Below, in pieces: positions 19,801 to 30,220 of a stretch of 64,000 bases of DNA. This stretch comes from Streptacidiphilus jeojiense. Its GTDB lineage: Bacteria > Actinomycetota > Actinomycetes > Streptomycetales > Streptomycetaceae. The first letter of the stretch is position 1. Each line of letters begins with the position of its first letter. The stretch is from the NCBI RefSeq assembly GCF_000719095.1, contig NZ_JOEH01000004.1, forward strand, positions 248,001-312,000, in the 5' to 3' direction. Below the pieces are notes generated by a model. The model was given only the letters and a program-made list of their open reading frames with translations, was not told the origin of the DNA and ran no database searches. The translations under genes were made by a program, and so were the position numbers.

Positions 19801-22461
19801 GTGACCGACACGAACCAGCGCCCCGAGCCTGACGCGCACGACGCGAACGCCGGGGACCACAGCGCCCAGCCGAACACCCTGCCGACCCAGTACTCGCCGG
19901 CGGAGGTAGAAGGCCCGCTGTACGAGCGCTGGGTCGAGCGGGGCTACTTCGAGGCCGACGCCAAGAGCGAGAAGCCGCCGTACACCATCGTCATCCCGCC
20001 GCCCAACGTCACCGGTGCCCTGCACCTGGGCCACGCCTTCCAGCACACGCTGATGGACGCGCTGACCAGGCGCAAGCGCATGCTCGGCTTCGAGGCGCTG
20101 TGGCTGCCGGGCATGGACCACGCCGGCATCGCCACCCAGAACAAGGTCGAGCAGCAGCTCGCCGAGCAGGGCCTGTCCCGGCACGACATCGGCCGGGAGG
20201 CCTTCGTCGAGAAGGTCTGGGAGTGGAAGGAGCAGTACGGCGGCCGGATCCTCGGCCAGATGCGTCGCCTCGGCGACGGCGTCGACTGGTCCCGTGAGCG
20301 CTTCACCATGGACGAGGGCCTGTCCCAGGCCGTCCAGACCATCTTCAAGAAGCTGTTCGACGACGGCCTGATCTACCGCGCCGAACGCATCATCAACTGG
20401 TGTCCGCGCTGCCTCACCGCGCTCTCCGACATCGAGGTCGAGCACGAGGACCGGGCCGGCGAGCTGGTCTCGATCCGCTACGGGGACGGCGAGGACTCCG
20501 TCGTCGTCGCCACCACCCGTGCCGAGACCCTGCTGGGCGACACCGCGGTCGCGGTCCACCCGGACGACCCGCGCTATGCGCACCTGGTCGGCCGCACCAT
20601 CGCGCTGCCGCTGACGGACCGTCGGATCCCGGTCGTCGCCGACGAACACGTCGACCCGGAGTTCGGCACCGGCGCGGTCAAGGTCACCCCGGCCCACGAC
20701 CCCAATGACTTCGCCATCGGCCAGCGGCACAACCTGCCCAACATCAACGTCCTGGACGAGCACGGCGTCATCACCGTCCACGGCCCCTTCCTCGGACTGG
20801 ACCGCTTCGAGGCCCGGGACGCCGTCGTCGGCACCCTGCGCGAGCAGGGGCGCATCGTCGAGGAGAAGCGCCCCTACATGCACGCGGTCGGGCACTGCTC
20901 GCGCTGCCACACCGTGGTCGAGCCGCGGCTGTCGCTGCAGTGGTGGGTCAAGGTCGCGCCGCTGGCCGGGCCCGCCGCCGAGGCGGTCCGCGACGGCCGG
21001 GTGCAGATCCACCCCAAGGAGCTGGAGGGCCGCTACTTCAGCTGGGTCGACAACATGTACGACTGGTGCATCTCGCGCCAGCTGTGGTGGGGCCACCGGA
21101 TCCCGGTCTGGTACGGCCCGGACGGCGAGGTCGTCTGCGTCGGACCGGACGAGCAGCCCCCGACGGGTGACGGCTGGCACCAGGACCCCGACGTCCTGGA
21201 CACCTGGTTCTCCAGCGGGCTATGGCCCTTCTCCACCCTGGGCTGGCCCGAGCAGACCCGTGACCTGGAGAAGTTCTACCCGACCGACGTCCTGCTGACC
21301 GGCCACGACATCATCTTCTTCTGGGTCGCCCGGATGATGATGTTCGGCCTGTACGCCATGGACGGCCAGGCGCCGTTCCACACCATCGCCCTCACCGGCC
21401 TGGTCCGCGACCAGTTCGGCAAGAAGATGTCCAAGTCCTCCGGCACCGCCGTGGACCCGCTGGACTGGATGGACGAGTTCGGCGCCGACGCGGTCCGGTT
21501 CACCCTGGCCAGCGGCGCTAACCCGGGCGCCGACGTGCCGATCGGCGAGGACTGGGTCAAGGCCTCCCGGAACTTCTGCAACAAGATCTGGAACGCCACC
21601 CGCTTCGCGCTGATGAACGGCGCGACCCTGGAGGGCCCGCTGCCGGCGGCCGAGCAGCTCACCGCCACCGACCGCTGGATCCTGTCCCGGCTGAACGCGG
21701 TGGTCGCCGAGGTGGACGGCCTCTACGAGGACTACCAGTTCGCCAAGCTCAGCGACGCCCTCTACCACTTCGCCTGGGACGAGGTCTTCGACTGGTACGT
21801 CGAGCTGTCCAAGTCGGTGCTGGCCGAGGGCGGCCCGCAGGCCGACGCCTCGCGCCGGGTGCTGGGCGAGGTCCTGGAGGTCACCCTGCGGCTGCTGCAC
21901 CCGGTCATCCCCTTCGTCACCGACGCCCTGTGGACGACGCTGACCGGGCGGGAGTCCGTGGTGGTCGCCGAGTGGCCGACGGTGGACGCCTCCCGCGCGG
22001 ACGCGGCCGCCGAGGCGGAGATCGCGCAGCTGCAGCAGGTGGTCACCGAGATCCGCCGGTTCCGCGCCGACCAGGGGCTCAACCCGGGTCAGAAGGTCCC
22101 GGCCCGGCTGGACCTGTCCGGCACCACGCTGGCGGCGCACGAGGGCGCACTGCGCTCCCTGGCCAAGCTCCAGCCCGCCGGTGCGGACTTCAGCGCGACC
22201 GCGACCCTCTCGGTTGCCGACGCCACCGTGGCGCTGGACCTGTCCGGCACCATCGACGTCGCCGCCGAGCGCAAGCGACTGACCAAGGACCTCGCCAACG
22301 CCGAGAAGGAGCTCTCGCAGGCCGGCGCCAAGCTCGCCAACGAGGCCTTCCTGGCCAAGGCGGCCCCGGTCGCGGTCGAGAAGATCCAGGCCCGGCAGGC
22401 CAAGGCCGAGGCCGACATCAACCGCCTCACCGCGCAGATCGCGGCCCTGCCGGCCGGCTGA
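19801..22461 (+). CDS. valS: valine--tRNA ligase
   Basis: 886 aa class Ia synthetase. Signature HLGH is at 75-78 ([13 protein letters not shown]) and KMSKS at 542-546; between them the editing domain begins around [17 protein letters not shown], whose TRAETL marks the post-transfer editing site. The anticodon-binding domain follows, and the C-terminal coiled-coil arm is seen in [21 protein letters not shown] 19801 lies 7 nt behind TAAACT, so translation may be leaderless; no ribosome site is present. I saw no T-box leader. Confidence 0.97.
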   Translation: MTDTNQRPEPDAHDANAGDHSAQPNTLPTQYSPAEVEGPLYERWVERGYFEADAKSEKPPYTIVIPPPNVTGALHLGHAFQHTLMDALTRRKRMLGFEALWLPGMDHAGIATQNKVEQQLAEQGLSRHDIGREAFVEKVWEWKEQYGGRILGQMRRLGDGVDWSRERFTMDEGLSQAVQTIFKKLFDDGLIYRAERIINWCPRCLTALSDIEVEHEDRAGELVSIRYGDGEDSVVVATTRAETLLGDTAVAVHPDDPRYAHLVGRTIALPLTDRRIPVVADEHVDPEFGTGAVKVTPAHDPNDFAIGQRHNLPNINVLDEHGVITVHGPFLGLDRFEARDAVVGTLREQGRIVEEKRPYMHAVGHCSRCHTVVEPRLSLQWWVKVAPLAGPAAEAVRDGRVQIHPKELEGRYFSWVDNMYDWCISRQLWWGHRIPVWYGPDGEVVCVGPDEQPPTGDGWHQDPDVLDTWFSSGLWPFSTLGWPEQTRDLEKFYPTDVLLTGHDIIFFWVARMMMFGLYAMDGQAPFHTIALTGLVRDQFGKKMSKSSGTAVDPLDWMDEFGADAVRFTLASGANPGADVPIGEDWVKASRNFCNKIWNATRFALMNGATLEGPLPAAEQLTATDRWILSRLNAVVAEVDGLYEDYQFAKLSDALYHFAWDEVFDWYVELSKSVLAEGGPQADASRRVLGEVLEVTLRLLHPVIPFVTDALWTTLTGRESVVVAEWPTVDASRADAAAEAEIAQLQQVVTEIRRFRADQGLNPGQKVPARLDLSGTTLAAHEGALRSLAKLQPAGADFSATATLSVADATVALDLSGTIDVAAERKRLTKDLANAEKELSQAGAKLANEAFLAKAAPVAVEKIQARQAKAEADINRLTAQIAALPAG

Positions 22462-22493
22462 GGAACAGGCCGACGCAGGACACGCCACCACAC

Positions 22494-22531
22494 CGGAAGG
22501 ACCGCCCCGCAGCCGCGCGGCGGTCCTTCCG
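22494..22531 (+). terminator. terminator after valS
   Basis: CGGAAGGACCGCC pairs with GGCGGTCCTTCCG (13 bp, 12-nt loop), 32 bp after the valS stop. Confidence 0.85.
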
Positions 22532-22639
22532 CCGTACCAGAGGCCGAACCCGGGCCCCACCCGGCCCCGCCTCTCCCGAGCCCGGCGGGCACCCGCCCCG
22601 CCGTCCGCCGCGACTCCCCACGCTCCGTAGACTGGCGGG

Positions 22640-24055
22640 GTGAGCGACGCATCCCGCACCACCCCGCCGAACGACGCCGACGCGACCTCGGACGACATCA
22701 CCTCGAACGACCCCGCGGCGCAGCTGCGTGCCGTCGAGGCGGAGCTGGCCTCGCGCTGGCCGGAGACCCAGCTGGAACCCTCGCTGGACCGGATCTCGGC
22801 GCTGATGGACATCCTGGGCCAGCCCCAGCGGGCCTACCCCTCGATCCACATCACCGGTACCAACGGCAAGACCAGCACGGCCCGGATGGTCGAGCAGCTG
22901 CTGCGCCACTTCGAGCTGCGCACCGGCCGCTACACCAGCCCGCACGTGGAGTCGGTGACCGAGCGGATCAGCCTGGACGGGGAGCCGGTCAGCCCCGAGC
23001 TGTTCGTGCACACCTACCGCGACATCGAGCCGTACATCGGCATGGTGGACGCCGCTCAGCCGATCCGGCTGTCCTTCTTCGAGATCCTCACCGGGATGGC
23101 CTACGCCGCCTTCGCCGAGGCGCCGGTGGACGTCGCGGTGGTTGAGGTCGGCATGGGCGGGTCCTGGGACGCCACCAATGTCATCGACGCCCCGGTCGCG
23201 GTGATCGCCCCGATCTCGCTGGACCACACCGACAAGCTCGGCGACACGCCCGGCAAGATCGCGACCGAGAAGTCCGGGATCATCAAGAAGGGCGCCCTGG
23301 CGGTGGTGGCCCAGCAGCCGCTGGACGCCGCCGAGGTGATCCTGCGGCGCGCCGTCGAGGAGGACGCCGTGGTCGCCCGGGAGGGCATGGAGTTCGGTGT
23401 GGTGCACCGGGACGTCGCGGTCGGCGGGCAGCTGCTGACCCTGCGCGGCATCTCCGGGCACGAGTACACCGAGGTCTTCATCCCGCTGCACGGCGCGCAC
23501 CAGGCGCAGAACGCCGCGCTGGCGCTGGCCGCGGTCGAGGGCTTCTTCGGTGTCGGCGCCGCGCACCAGCAGCCGCTGGACATCGACAAGGTCCGCGCCG
23601 CCTTCTCCGGGGTCAGCTCCCCGGGCCGGCTGGAGGTGGTCCGCCGCAGTCCGACCATCGTGCTGGACGCCGCCCACAACCCGGCCGGGGCGCGGGTCAC
23701 CGCCGACGCCATCGGCGAGTCCTTCGGCTTCACCCGGCTGATCGGGGTGATCGGCACCAGTGGCGACAAGGACTCCAGCGGACTGCTGGAGGCCCTGGAG
23801 CCGGTCCTCGCCGAGGTCGTGATCACCCAGAACTCGACCCAGCGGGCCACCTCCATCGACCGCCTCGCCGAGCAGGCGGTCGAGATCTTCGGCCCGGACC
23901 GGGTGCTGGTGGAGACCCGTCTGGACGACGCCATCGAGGCGGCGGTGACGCTGGCGGAGGAGGAGGGCGACCTCGGCGGCTCGGGCGTGCTGGTCACCGG
24001 CTCGATCATCACCGTGGGCGAGGCCCGCATCCTGCTCAGCCGCAACCGTCGCTGA
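22640..24055 (+). CDS. folC: bifunctional dihydrofolate synthase / folylpolyglutamate synthase
   Basis: 471 aa Mur-ligase-type enzyme. The ATP loop ITGTNGKTSTARM is at about 71-83, the Mur middle-domain segment DVAVVEVGMGGSWDATNV follows, and VLDAAHNPAGARVTAD lies in the C-terminal domain. It adds Glu to dihydropteroate and extends folate polyglutamates. GTG 22640 lies 6 nt after TAGACT (22628-22633), indicating a leaderless transcript. The DUF4233 gene follows in the same direction. Confidence 0.95.
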   Translation: MSDASRTTPPNDADATSDDITSNDPAAQLRAVEAELASRWPETQLEPSLDRISALMDILGQPQRAYPSIHITGTNGKTSTARMVEQLLRHFELRTGRYTSPHVESVTERISLDGEPVSPELFVHTYRDIEPYIGMVDAAQPIRLSFFEILTGMAYAAFAEAPVDVAVVEVGMGGSWDATNVIDAPVAVIAPISLDHTDKLGDTPGKIATEKSGIIKKGALAVVAQQPLDAAEVILRRAVEEDAVVAREGMEFGVVHRDVAVGGQLLTLRGISGHEYTEVFIPLHGAHQAQNAALALAAVEGFFGVGAAHQQPLDIDKVRAAFSGVSSPGRLEVVRRSPTIVLDAAHNPAGARVTADAIGESFGFTRLIGVIGTSGDKDSSGLLEALEPVLAEVVITQNSTQRATSIDRLAEQAVEIFGPDRVLVETRLDDAIEAAVTLAEEEGDLGGSGVLVTGSIITVGEARILLSRNRR

Positions 24056-24125
24056 CGGCTCCCACCGAACCCTTCCCGCCACCGAACCGTCCTGCCACCG
24101 AACCGTCCTGTCCGAAAGGCCTCCC

Positions 24126-24458
24126 GTGCGCACCCTCTGCTCGTCCACGCTCATCGCCGAGGCGATGGTGGTCGGCTTCGCCGCTCTGGTCGCGATGCAC
24201 CTCTCCGATGTCTCCTCCACGACGCTGTGGACGGTCTGCGGCGCCGCGATGGCCCTGTGCGTGCTGCTCTGCGGTGTGATCACCCGTCCGGGCGCGGTCG
24301 CGGTCGGCTGGGTGCTCCAGGTCGCGCTGATCGCCAGCGGTACCGTCGTGGGGATGATGTACGGACTCGGTGTCATCTTTGCGGCGCTGTGGTGGGCCTC
24401 GGTCCACTACGGTCGGAAGATTGACATCATCAAAACGGCGCGTGCACAAGCGAGCTGA
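24126..24458 (+). CDS. DUF4233 membrane protein
   Basis: 110 aa with three to four membrane helices (about 10-27, 33-52, 60-78, 82-95). It starts GTG 24126 with GAAAGG upstream. DUF4233 proteins typically follow folC in actinomycetes, as here (70-bp spacing), but their function is not known to me. A short basic tail RKIDIIKTARAQAS faces inward. Confidence 0.85.
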   Translation: MRTLCSSTLIAEAMVVGFAALVAMHLSDVSSTTLWTVCGAAMALCVLLCGVITRPGAVAVGWVLQVALIASGTVVGMMYGLGVIFAALWWASVHYGRKIDIIKTARAQAS

Positions 24459-24562
24459 CGTCCACCTGGCGTTCGAATGCCCAGGCCGTCTCGGGTAGGC
24501 TCGCCACACCCTCCCAAGCTGTTCTCCCACCCGTTCGGCTCGACCCCCCTCGGAGCTCCGCC

Positions 24563-24976
24563 ATGCCGCAGCGCACCCTTGTCCTCCTGAAGCCCGACGC
24601 CACCCGACGCGGCCTCATCGGCGAGATCATCAGCCGGATCGAGCGCAAGGCGAACTGGACCATCGCCGCGATGGAACTGCGCACCCTGGACACCGCCACG
24701 CTGGAGCAGCACTACGGCGAGCACATCGGCAAACCGTTCTACGAGCCGCTGATGGAGTTCATGGGCTCGGGCCCGGTGGTGGCCCTGATCGTGGAGGGCG
24801 AGAGCGTGATCGAGGGGATCCGCGCGCTGGCCGGCAAGACCAACCCGCTGGAGGCGGGCCCCGGCACCATCCGTGGTGACTTCGCCACCATCACCAGGGA
24901 GAACCTGATCCACGCCTCGGACTCGGACACCTCCGCCGAGCGTGAGATCAAGATCTTCTTCCCCGGCCTGAGCTGA
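24563..24976 (+). CDS. ndk: nucleoside diphosphate kinase
   Basis: 137 aa. TLVLLKPDATRRGLIG forms the N-terminus and the phosphohistidine is H117 in NLIHASDS. It moves the gamma phosphate between NTP and NDP pools. A -10-like TAGGCT is at 24496-24501, giving a leader of about 60 nt, and CGGAGCTCCGCC precedes the ATG. Confidence 0.96.
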   Translation: MPQRTLVLLKPDATRRGLIGEIISRIERKANWTIAAMELRTLDTATLEQHYGEHIGKPFYEPLMEFMGSGPVVALIVEGESVIEGIRALAGKTNPLEAGPGTIRGDFATITRENLIHASDSDTSAEREIKIFFPGLS

Positions 24977-25024
24977 CACGCCGGTATTTCTACGGCGCTG
25001 CTTCTGTCGGATTATGGGGATAGC

Positions 25025-25039
25025 GGAATAATCTATTCC
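25025..25039. promoter_or_regulatory. AT-rich palindrome upstream of mreB
   Basis: GGAATA-ATC-TATTCC is a perfect 6-bp inverted repeat in an unusually AT-rich patch (about 24985-25045), 178 bp before mreB. It may be an operator; I cannot assign a regulator. Confidence 0.45.
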
Positions 25040-25216
25040 TGAGTTCCGGCCGTCCAGGAACTACGCAGCCGACACCGGCGTCCCAATAGCAGGAAATGTG
25101 ATCGTCTGCCCCGACAATGGCAGGGGGTCCATCGTCACCCTCAGTGTGTACTTGGCTACCATGGGGACGGCCCGCCGCCCCAAACCCCCTCGACCCCGGG
25201 AAGGCCCCGCATACCC

Positions 25217-26254
25217 ATGGCGAACAACATGTCGTTCATTGGTCGTGACATGGCTGTCGACCTCGGCACCGCCAACACGCTGGTGTACGTCAGGGGCCGG
25301 GGGATCGTCCTCAACGAGCCGTCGGTCGTCGCGGTGAACACCAACACCGGCAGCATCCTGGCGGTCGGCACCGAGGCGAAGCGGATGATCGGGCGCACCC
25401 CCGGCAACGTGGTGGCCATCCGTCCGATGAAGGACGGGGTGATCGCCGACTTCGAGATCACCGAGCGGATGCTCCGCTACTTCATCCTCAAGATCCACCG
25501 GCGCCGCTACCTGGCCCGTCCGCGGGTCGTGGTCTGCGTGCCCAGCGGCATCACCGGGGTGGAGCGGCGCGCCGTGATCGAGGCTGCGGCCCAGGCCGGC
25601 GCGCGCCAGGTGCACATCATCGAGGAGCCGATGGCCGCGGCGATCGGCGCCGGGCTGCCGGTGCACGAGCCGACCGGCAACATGGTGGTCGACATCGGCG
25701 GCGGCACCACCGAGGTCGCGGTGATCTCGCTGGGCGGGATCGTGACCGCCCAGTCGATCCGGGTCGCCGGCGACGAACTGGACAACGCGATCATCCAGCA
25801 CATCAAGAAGGAGTACTCGCTGCTGCTCGGCGAGCGCAGCGCCGAGAACATCAAGATGACCATCGGCTCGGCCCACCCCGTCGACGGGGACAAGGAGGAG
25901 CACAGCGAGCTCCGGGGCCGCGACCTGGTCAGCGGTCTGCCCAAGACCATCGTGATCTCCGCGGCGGAGGTCCGGCAGGCGATCGAGGAGCCGGTCAACC
26001 AGATCATCGACGCCGTCAAGACCACGTTGGACCAGTGCCCGCCGGAACTCGCCGGTGACATCATGGACCGCGGCATCGTTCTCACCGGGGGCGGCGCACT
26101 GCTGCGCGGCCTGGACGAACGGCTGCGCCGGGAGACCGGGATGCCGGTCCACATCGCGGAGAACCCGCTGGACTCGGTGGCCCTCGGCTCGGGACAGGTG
26201 GTCGAGGACTTCGAGGTGCTCCAACAGGTACTGGACGCCCAGCCGCGCCGCTGA
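25217..26254 (+). CDS. mreB: rod-shape/spore-wall actin MreB
   Basis: 345 aa actin-fold protein. Phosphate 1 motif [15 protein letters not shown], phosphate 2 motif [15 protein letters not shown] and adenosine motif [14 protein letters not shown] are intact. It starts at ATG 25217; ATG 25229 (MSFIGRDM) is a near alternative that matches many homologues. In Streptomyces, growth is tip-driven by DivIVA and MreB mainly serves spore-wall synthesis. It heads the mreBCD-PBP2-rodA operon. Confidence 0.96.
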   Translation: MANNMSFIGRDMAVDLGTANTLVYVRGRGIVLNEPSVVAVNTNTGSILAVGTEAKRMIGRTPGNVVAIRPMKDGVIADFEITERMLRYFILKIHRRRYLARPRVVVCVPSGITGVERRAVIEAAAQAGARQVHIIEEPMAAAIGAGLPVHEPTGNMVVDIGGGTTEVAVISLGGIVTAQSIRVAGDELDNAIIQHIKKEYSLLLGERSAENIKMTIGSAHPVDGDKEEHSELRGRDLVSGLPKTIVISAAEVRQAIEEPVNQIIDAVKTTLDQCPPELAGDIMDRGIVLTGGGALLRGLDERLRRETGMPVHIAENPLDSVALGSGQVVEDFEVLQQVLDAQPRR

Positions 26255-26342
26255 CCCCGCACACCGGATCTGACGCCGGCTCAACCGGTCTGCCGGGCAC
26301 CCAAGACGCACACCACGACAGCGAAGGGCACCGCCGAGGACC

Positions 26343-27248
26343 GTGAGGGACACACGAGAGAGCCGGCTGCTGCTGGTCCTGCTGATCGCGGTGGCGTTCG
26401 CGCTGATCACCGTGGACATCCGGGGCGGTGACACCTCGCCGCTGAACGGGCCGAGGAACGTCGCCGCCTCCGTCCTCGGGCCGGTCGAGAGCGGGGTGTC
26501 CGGTCTGGTCAACCCGGTGGCGGACACCGTCCACTCGGTGACCGACGCCAGTGCGCAGCACAACCGCATCAGCGCGCTGGAGCAGCAGAACCTGCAGCTC
26601 AAGCAGCAGCTGAACAGCTCCGACCTGGCCCGCGGCCAGTCCACCGAGCTGAGCCGGATGCTGGGCGCCGCCGGTGCGGGCCAGTACACCGTCAAGGCCG
26701 CCCAGGTGGTGGCCATCGGTGCGGCGCAGGGCTTCTCCTGGACCGTCACCATCGACATCGGCGGCAACGACGGCATCAAGCGCGACATGACCGTCATCGA
26801 CGGGGACGGCCTGGTCGGCCGGATCACCACGGTCGCTCCCACCACCTCCACGGTGCTGCTGGCCAGCGACCCAGGCTTCTCGGTCGGCACCCGGATGGAG
26901 GGCAGCGGCGAGGTCGGCGTGGCCACCGGCGAGGGCACCGGGCCGCTGCGGGTGGAACTGCTGAGCGCGCAGGCCGTGGTGAAGGCGGGCGACCGGCTGG
27001 TGACCTTCGGTTCGCAGAACGACCGCCCGTTCGTCCCCGGCGTCCCGGTCGGCACGGTGACCAAGGTGGAGAACGACCCCGGCCAGCTGACCCGGACCGT
27101 GCTGGTCCGACCCTTCGTCAACTTCACCAGCCTGGACCTGGTCGGCGTGGTGGTCCAGCCGCCGGCCACCGACCCCAGGGACGCCGTGCTGCCGCCCAAG
27201 CCGGCCAGTACCCCTGCCAGCAAGTCCGCCAACGGGAAGGCCCACTAG
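26343..27248 (+). CDS. mreC: rod-shape/spore-wall protein MreC
   Basis: 301 aa bitopic protein. One membrane helix (about 9-26, LLLVLLIAVAFALITVDI), a coiled coil (about 70-100, RISALEQQNLQLKQQL) and then the beta-barrel MreC core. It links MreB inside the cell to wall synthases outside. GTG start, 88 bp after mreB. The Pro/Lys-rich C-terminus overlaps nothing; mreD starts 4 bp later. Confidence 0.94.
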   Translation: MRDTRESRLLLVLLIAVAFALITVDIRGGDTSPLNGPRNVAASVLGPVESGVSGLVNPVADTVHSVTDASAQHNRISALEQQNLQLKQQLNSSDLARGQSTELSRMLGAAGAGQYTVKAAQVVAIGAAQGFSWTVTIDIGGNDGIKRDMTVIDGDGLVGRITTVAPTTSTVLLASDPGFSVGTRMEGSGEVGVATGEGTGPLRVELLSAQAVVKAGDRLVTFGSQNDRPFVPGVPVGTVTKVENDPGQLTRTVLVRPFVNFTSLDLVGVVVQPPATDPRDAVLPPKPASTPASKSANGKAH

Positions 27249-27252
27249 TCCC

Positions 27253-27951
27253 ATGTGGCTGCACCGCATCCTGCTCTCCACCGTGCTGGTCGTCGTCGCC
27301 CTGGTCGTCCAGGTGAGCGTGTTCGCCAGGCTCGGACTGCCCGGCGCGGTACCGGACCTGATGCTGCTGGTGGTGATAGGGCTCGCGCTGGTGTACGGGC
27401 CGAAGGGCGGCTGCCTGGTCGGCTTCGGCGCCGGGCTGCTGGCGGACCTGGCACCGCCCTCGGACCACGCGGTGGGCCGCTACGCGCTGGTGCTCTGCGT
27501 GCTCGGCTACGCCGCGGGGCTGCTGCGGCCGGAGAGCGGCCAGATCCGCTCGGTGCTGACCCCGCTGCTGGTGGTCGCCGCGGCCGCGTTCGCGGCGACC
27601 CTGCTCTACGCGGGCGTCGGCGCGCTGGTCGGCGACTCGGCGGCGCGGCACGTGGGCGTCGGCAGCCTGCTGGTCACCTCGGTGATCTACGACGTGCTGC
27701 TGGCCCCGTTCGTGGTGCCGGGAGTGATGGCGCTGGCCCGGCGCTCCATCGCGGTGCCGGTCAGCAGCGGCGGCGGTACCGCGGGTTCCGGCGGCGGTTC
27801 GCCGAAGGCCGCCAGGGGCGGTCTGAGCCGGCGCGGTTCGATGTTCGGCCAGGGCGGCAGCCGCAGCGGCGGCAGCGCCGGCCTGGGCACGGTCTCCGGC
27901 TTCGGGGGCTCCAAGCCGGGCCGAACCAAGATCAAGACCAGCGGCGAGTAG
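27253..27951 (+). CDS. mreD: rod-shape/spore-wall protein MreD with C-terminal extension
   Basis: 232 aa. The first 165 residues form five to six membrane helices of MreD type (PDLMLLVVIGLALVYGPKGG, GFGAGLLADLAPPSDHAVGRYAL). The last about 60 residues are Gly/Ser/Lys-rich and predicted disordered (GGGTAGSGGGSPKAARGG and on), facing the cytoplasm. The extension is longer than in rod-shaped bacteria. Four bases separate it from mreC. Confidence 0.93.
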   Translation: MWLHRILLSTVLVVVALVVQVSVFARLGLPGAVPDLMLLVVIGLALVYGPKGGCLVGFGAGLLADLAPPSDHAVGRYALVLCVLGYAAGLLRPESGQIRSVLTPLLVVAAAAFAATLLYAGVGALVGDSAARHVGVGSLLVTSVIYDVLLAPFVVPGVMALARRSIAVPVSSGGGTAGSGGGSPKAARGGLSRRGSMFGQGGSRSGGSAGLGTVSGFGGSKPGRTKIKTSGE

Positions 27952-28006
27952 TTCAGACAGCATTCAGCCACCGCGCAACGACCCCCAGGGGCGGGAAGCG
28001 ACACCC

Positions 28007-30220
28007 ATGACCAACATCCCGCAGACCGGCCGCACCGGCCGGGTCACCGGACGCCTGCTGATCCTCCAGGTCCTCGTGCTGTCGCTGCTGGCGACCCTGG
28101 GCGGGCGGCTCTGGTACCTGCAGATCCGCAACGGGCAGGAGTACCAGGACCAGGCCTCGTCCAACCACATCCGCACGGTGCTGGTGCCGGCGGTGCGCGG
28201 CGAGATCCTGGACGCCAACGGCAAGCCGCTGGCCGACAACGAGACCCAGCTGGTGGTCTCGGTCAGCCGGACCTCGCTGCTGCAGCAGAAGGACGGCGGA
28301 AAGGCGGTGCTGGACCGGCTGGCCCAGGTGCTGGGCATGACGCCCACCGAGGTCCACGACAAGGTCAGGCTCTGCGACGCGAAGACCCCGCAGCCCTGCT
28401 GGAACGGTTCTCCGTACCAGCCGATCCCGGTCACCGACAAGGCCACCACCCAGCAGGCCATGCAGATCATGGAGCGCCGCGAGGACTTCCCCGGGGTCAC
28501 CGCCGACCCCACCGCGGTGCGCACCTACCCGGCGCCCAGCGGCGCCAACGCGGCCCAGGTCCTCGGCTACCTCTCGCCGGTCACCCAGGACGAGATCACC
28601 GCCGCGACCGGCGCCGACGGCAAGTCCGCCTACGCCGCCTCGGACCAGATCGGCCGTTCGGGACTGGAGTCGGTCTACGACAGCGCGCTGCGCGGCAAGC
28701 CCGGCACCACCGACCTGGAGGTCGACAACCTGGGCCGGGTCCAGGGCACCGCCGGCGGCACCGCGGCCCAGCCCGGCGACTCCGTGGTGACCAGCATCGA
28801 CGCCCGGATCCAGAGCATCGCCGAGCAGCAGCTGCAGCAGGCGCTGGTGACGCTCCGCAAGACCTACGACCCGGTCACCCACGAGAACTTCAAGGCCGAC
28901 TCCGGCGCGGTCGTGGTGATGGACGTGCACACCGGCCGGGTGGTCGCCATGGCCAGCGCGCCGACGTTCGACCCCAACATCTGGAGCGGCGGGATCTCCG
29001 CCAAGGACTACAAGGCGCTGACCAGCACCTCCTCCGACTTCCCGCTGCTGAACCGGGCCATACAGGGTCAGAGCGCACCGGGCTCGACGTTCAAGGTGGT
29101 CACCACCTCGGGCGCGATCAACGCGGGCTACAGCTACGACGACACCTTCCCCTGCACCTCCTCGATGACCATCGGCGGACGGGTGTTCAAGAACTTCGAG
29201 GGGGAGAACTTCGGCGCCATCAACCTGTCGAAGGCCCTGGAGGTGTCCTGCGACACCGTCTTCTACAACATCGCCTACAGCCAGTGGCTCAAGGACGGCG
29301 GCACCAAGCCGAAGGCCCCCGCCGACTGGCTCTACAAGGCGGCGCACCAGTTCGGCCTCGGCGCCAAGACCGGCATCGACCTCCCCAGCGAGGCGTCCGG
29401 ACGGGTCCCGGACCGGGCCTGGCACCAGGCGTACTACGACGCCATGAAGGACACCTGGTGCAAGCAGGCGCAGAGCGGCAAGAACGACTACGCGACCGAG
29501 ATCGCCAAGGAGGACTGCACCGACTTCGCCACCCTGCGCGCCGGTGACGAGGTCAACTACGCGATCGGCCAGGGCGACACCCTGGTCACCCCGATCCAGA
29601 TGGCCCGGGTCTACTCGGCGCTGGCCAACGGCGGGACGCTGTACCAGCCGCAGATCGCCAAGGCCGTGGTCTCGCCGACCGGCAAGGTGGTCCAGAACCT
29701 CAAGCCGGTGGTCCAGGGCAAGCTGCCGGACAGTCAGCGGACCATCCAGTACATCGACCAGGCCACCGCCAACGTCATCACCTCGGGTACCGCGGCCTGG
29801 AAGTTCCAGGGCTGGCCGCAGGACAAGATCGCCCTGCACGCCAAGACCGGTACCGCGGAGGTCGTCGGCAAGCAGACCACGTCCTGGTTCGACACCTACA
29901 CCAAGGACTACGCCGTCGTCATGACCATCTCCCAGGGTGGTACCGGGTCCGGCGGCGCCGGTCCGGCCGTGCGCAACATCTACAACGCGCTGTACGGCAT
30001 CCAGAAGGACAACAGCATCGACCCCAAGAAGGCGCTGCTGCCGGTCCCGCAGCAGAACCTGCCGACCTTCCACCCGGACGGCAGCGTCACCCAGGCCCAG
30101 CAGACCGCCTACACCCTCAGCGCCGCCGGAGCCCCGTTGGCGCCGACCACCCCGCTGCCGGGGACCGGCGGCCCGCTGGCCGCCTTCGCGCTGAGCCCGG
30201 AGCGGAGGGTGCTGGCATGA
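28007..30220 (+). CDS. mrdA: class B penicillin-binding protein 2 (transpeptidase)
   Basis: 737 aa. One N-terminal membrane helix (about 18-38), a pedestal/dimerisation domain, then the transpeptidase domain with S360-T-F-K in APGSTFKVV, SCD as the second motif and K613-T-G in AKTGTAEVV. It crosslinks peptidoglycan together with the glycosyltransferase RodA encoded next; the stop overlaps the rodA start by 4 bp (ATGA), a coupling that fits a fixed stoichiometry. The C-terminal tail is Pro/Ala-rich. Confidence 0.95.
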   Translation: MTNIPQTGRTGRVTGRLLILQVLVLSLLATLGGRLWYLQIRNGQEYQDQASSNHIRTVLVPAVRGEILDANGKPLADNETQLVVSVSRTSLLQQKDGGKAVLDRLAQVLGMTPTEVHDKVRLCDAKTPQPCWNGSPYQPIPVTDKATTQQAMQIMERREDFPGVTADPTAVRTYPAPSGANAAQVLGYLSPVTQDEITAATGADGKSAYAASDQIGRSGLESVYDSALRGKPGTTDLEVDNLGRVQGTAGGTAAQPGDSVVTSIDARIQSIAEQQLQQALVTLRKTYDPVTHENFKADSGAVVVMDVHTGRVVAMASAPTFDPNIWSGGISAKDYKALTSTSSDFPLLNRAIQGQSAPGSTFKVVTTSGAINAGYSYDDTFPCTSSMTIGGRVFKNFEGENFGAINLSKALEVSCDTVFYNIAYSQWLKDGGTKPKAPADWLYKAAHQFGLGAKTGIDLPSEASGRVPDRAWHQAYYDAMKDTWCKQAQSGKNDYATEIAKEDCTDFATLRAGDEVNYAIGQGDTLVTPIQMARVYSALANGGTLYQPQIAKAVVSPTGKVVQNLKPVVQGKLPDSQRTIQYIDQATANVITSGTAAWKFQGWPQDKIALHAKTGTAEVVGKQTTSWFDTYTKDYAVVMTISQGGTGSGGAGPAVRNIYNALYGIQKDNSIDPKKALLPVPQQNLPTFHPDGSVTQAQQTAYTLSAAGAPLAPTTPLPGTGGPLAAFALSPERRVLA

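Noticed and set aside
19558..21180. Leftward frame antisense to valS joined to the cyclophilin gene
   Set aside because: The frame has no ribosome site upstream of 19557, and GTG 19557 with GGGAGG starts the cyclophilin exactly where its charged N-terminus begins. The rest is a third-position GC shadow of valS.
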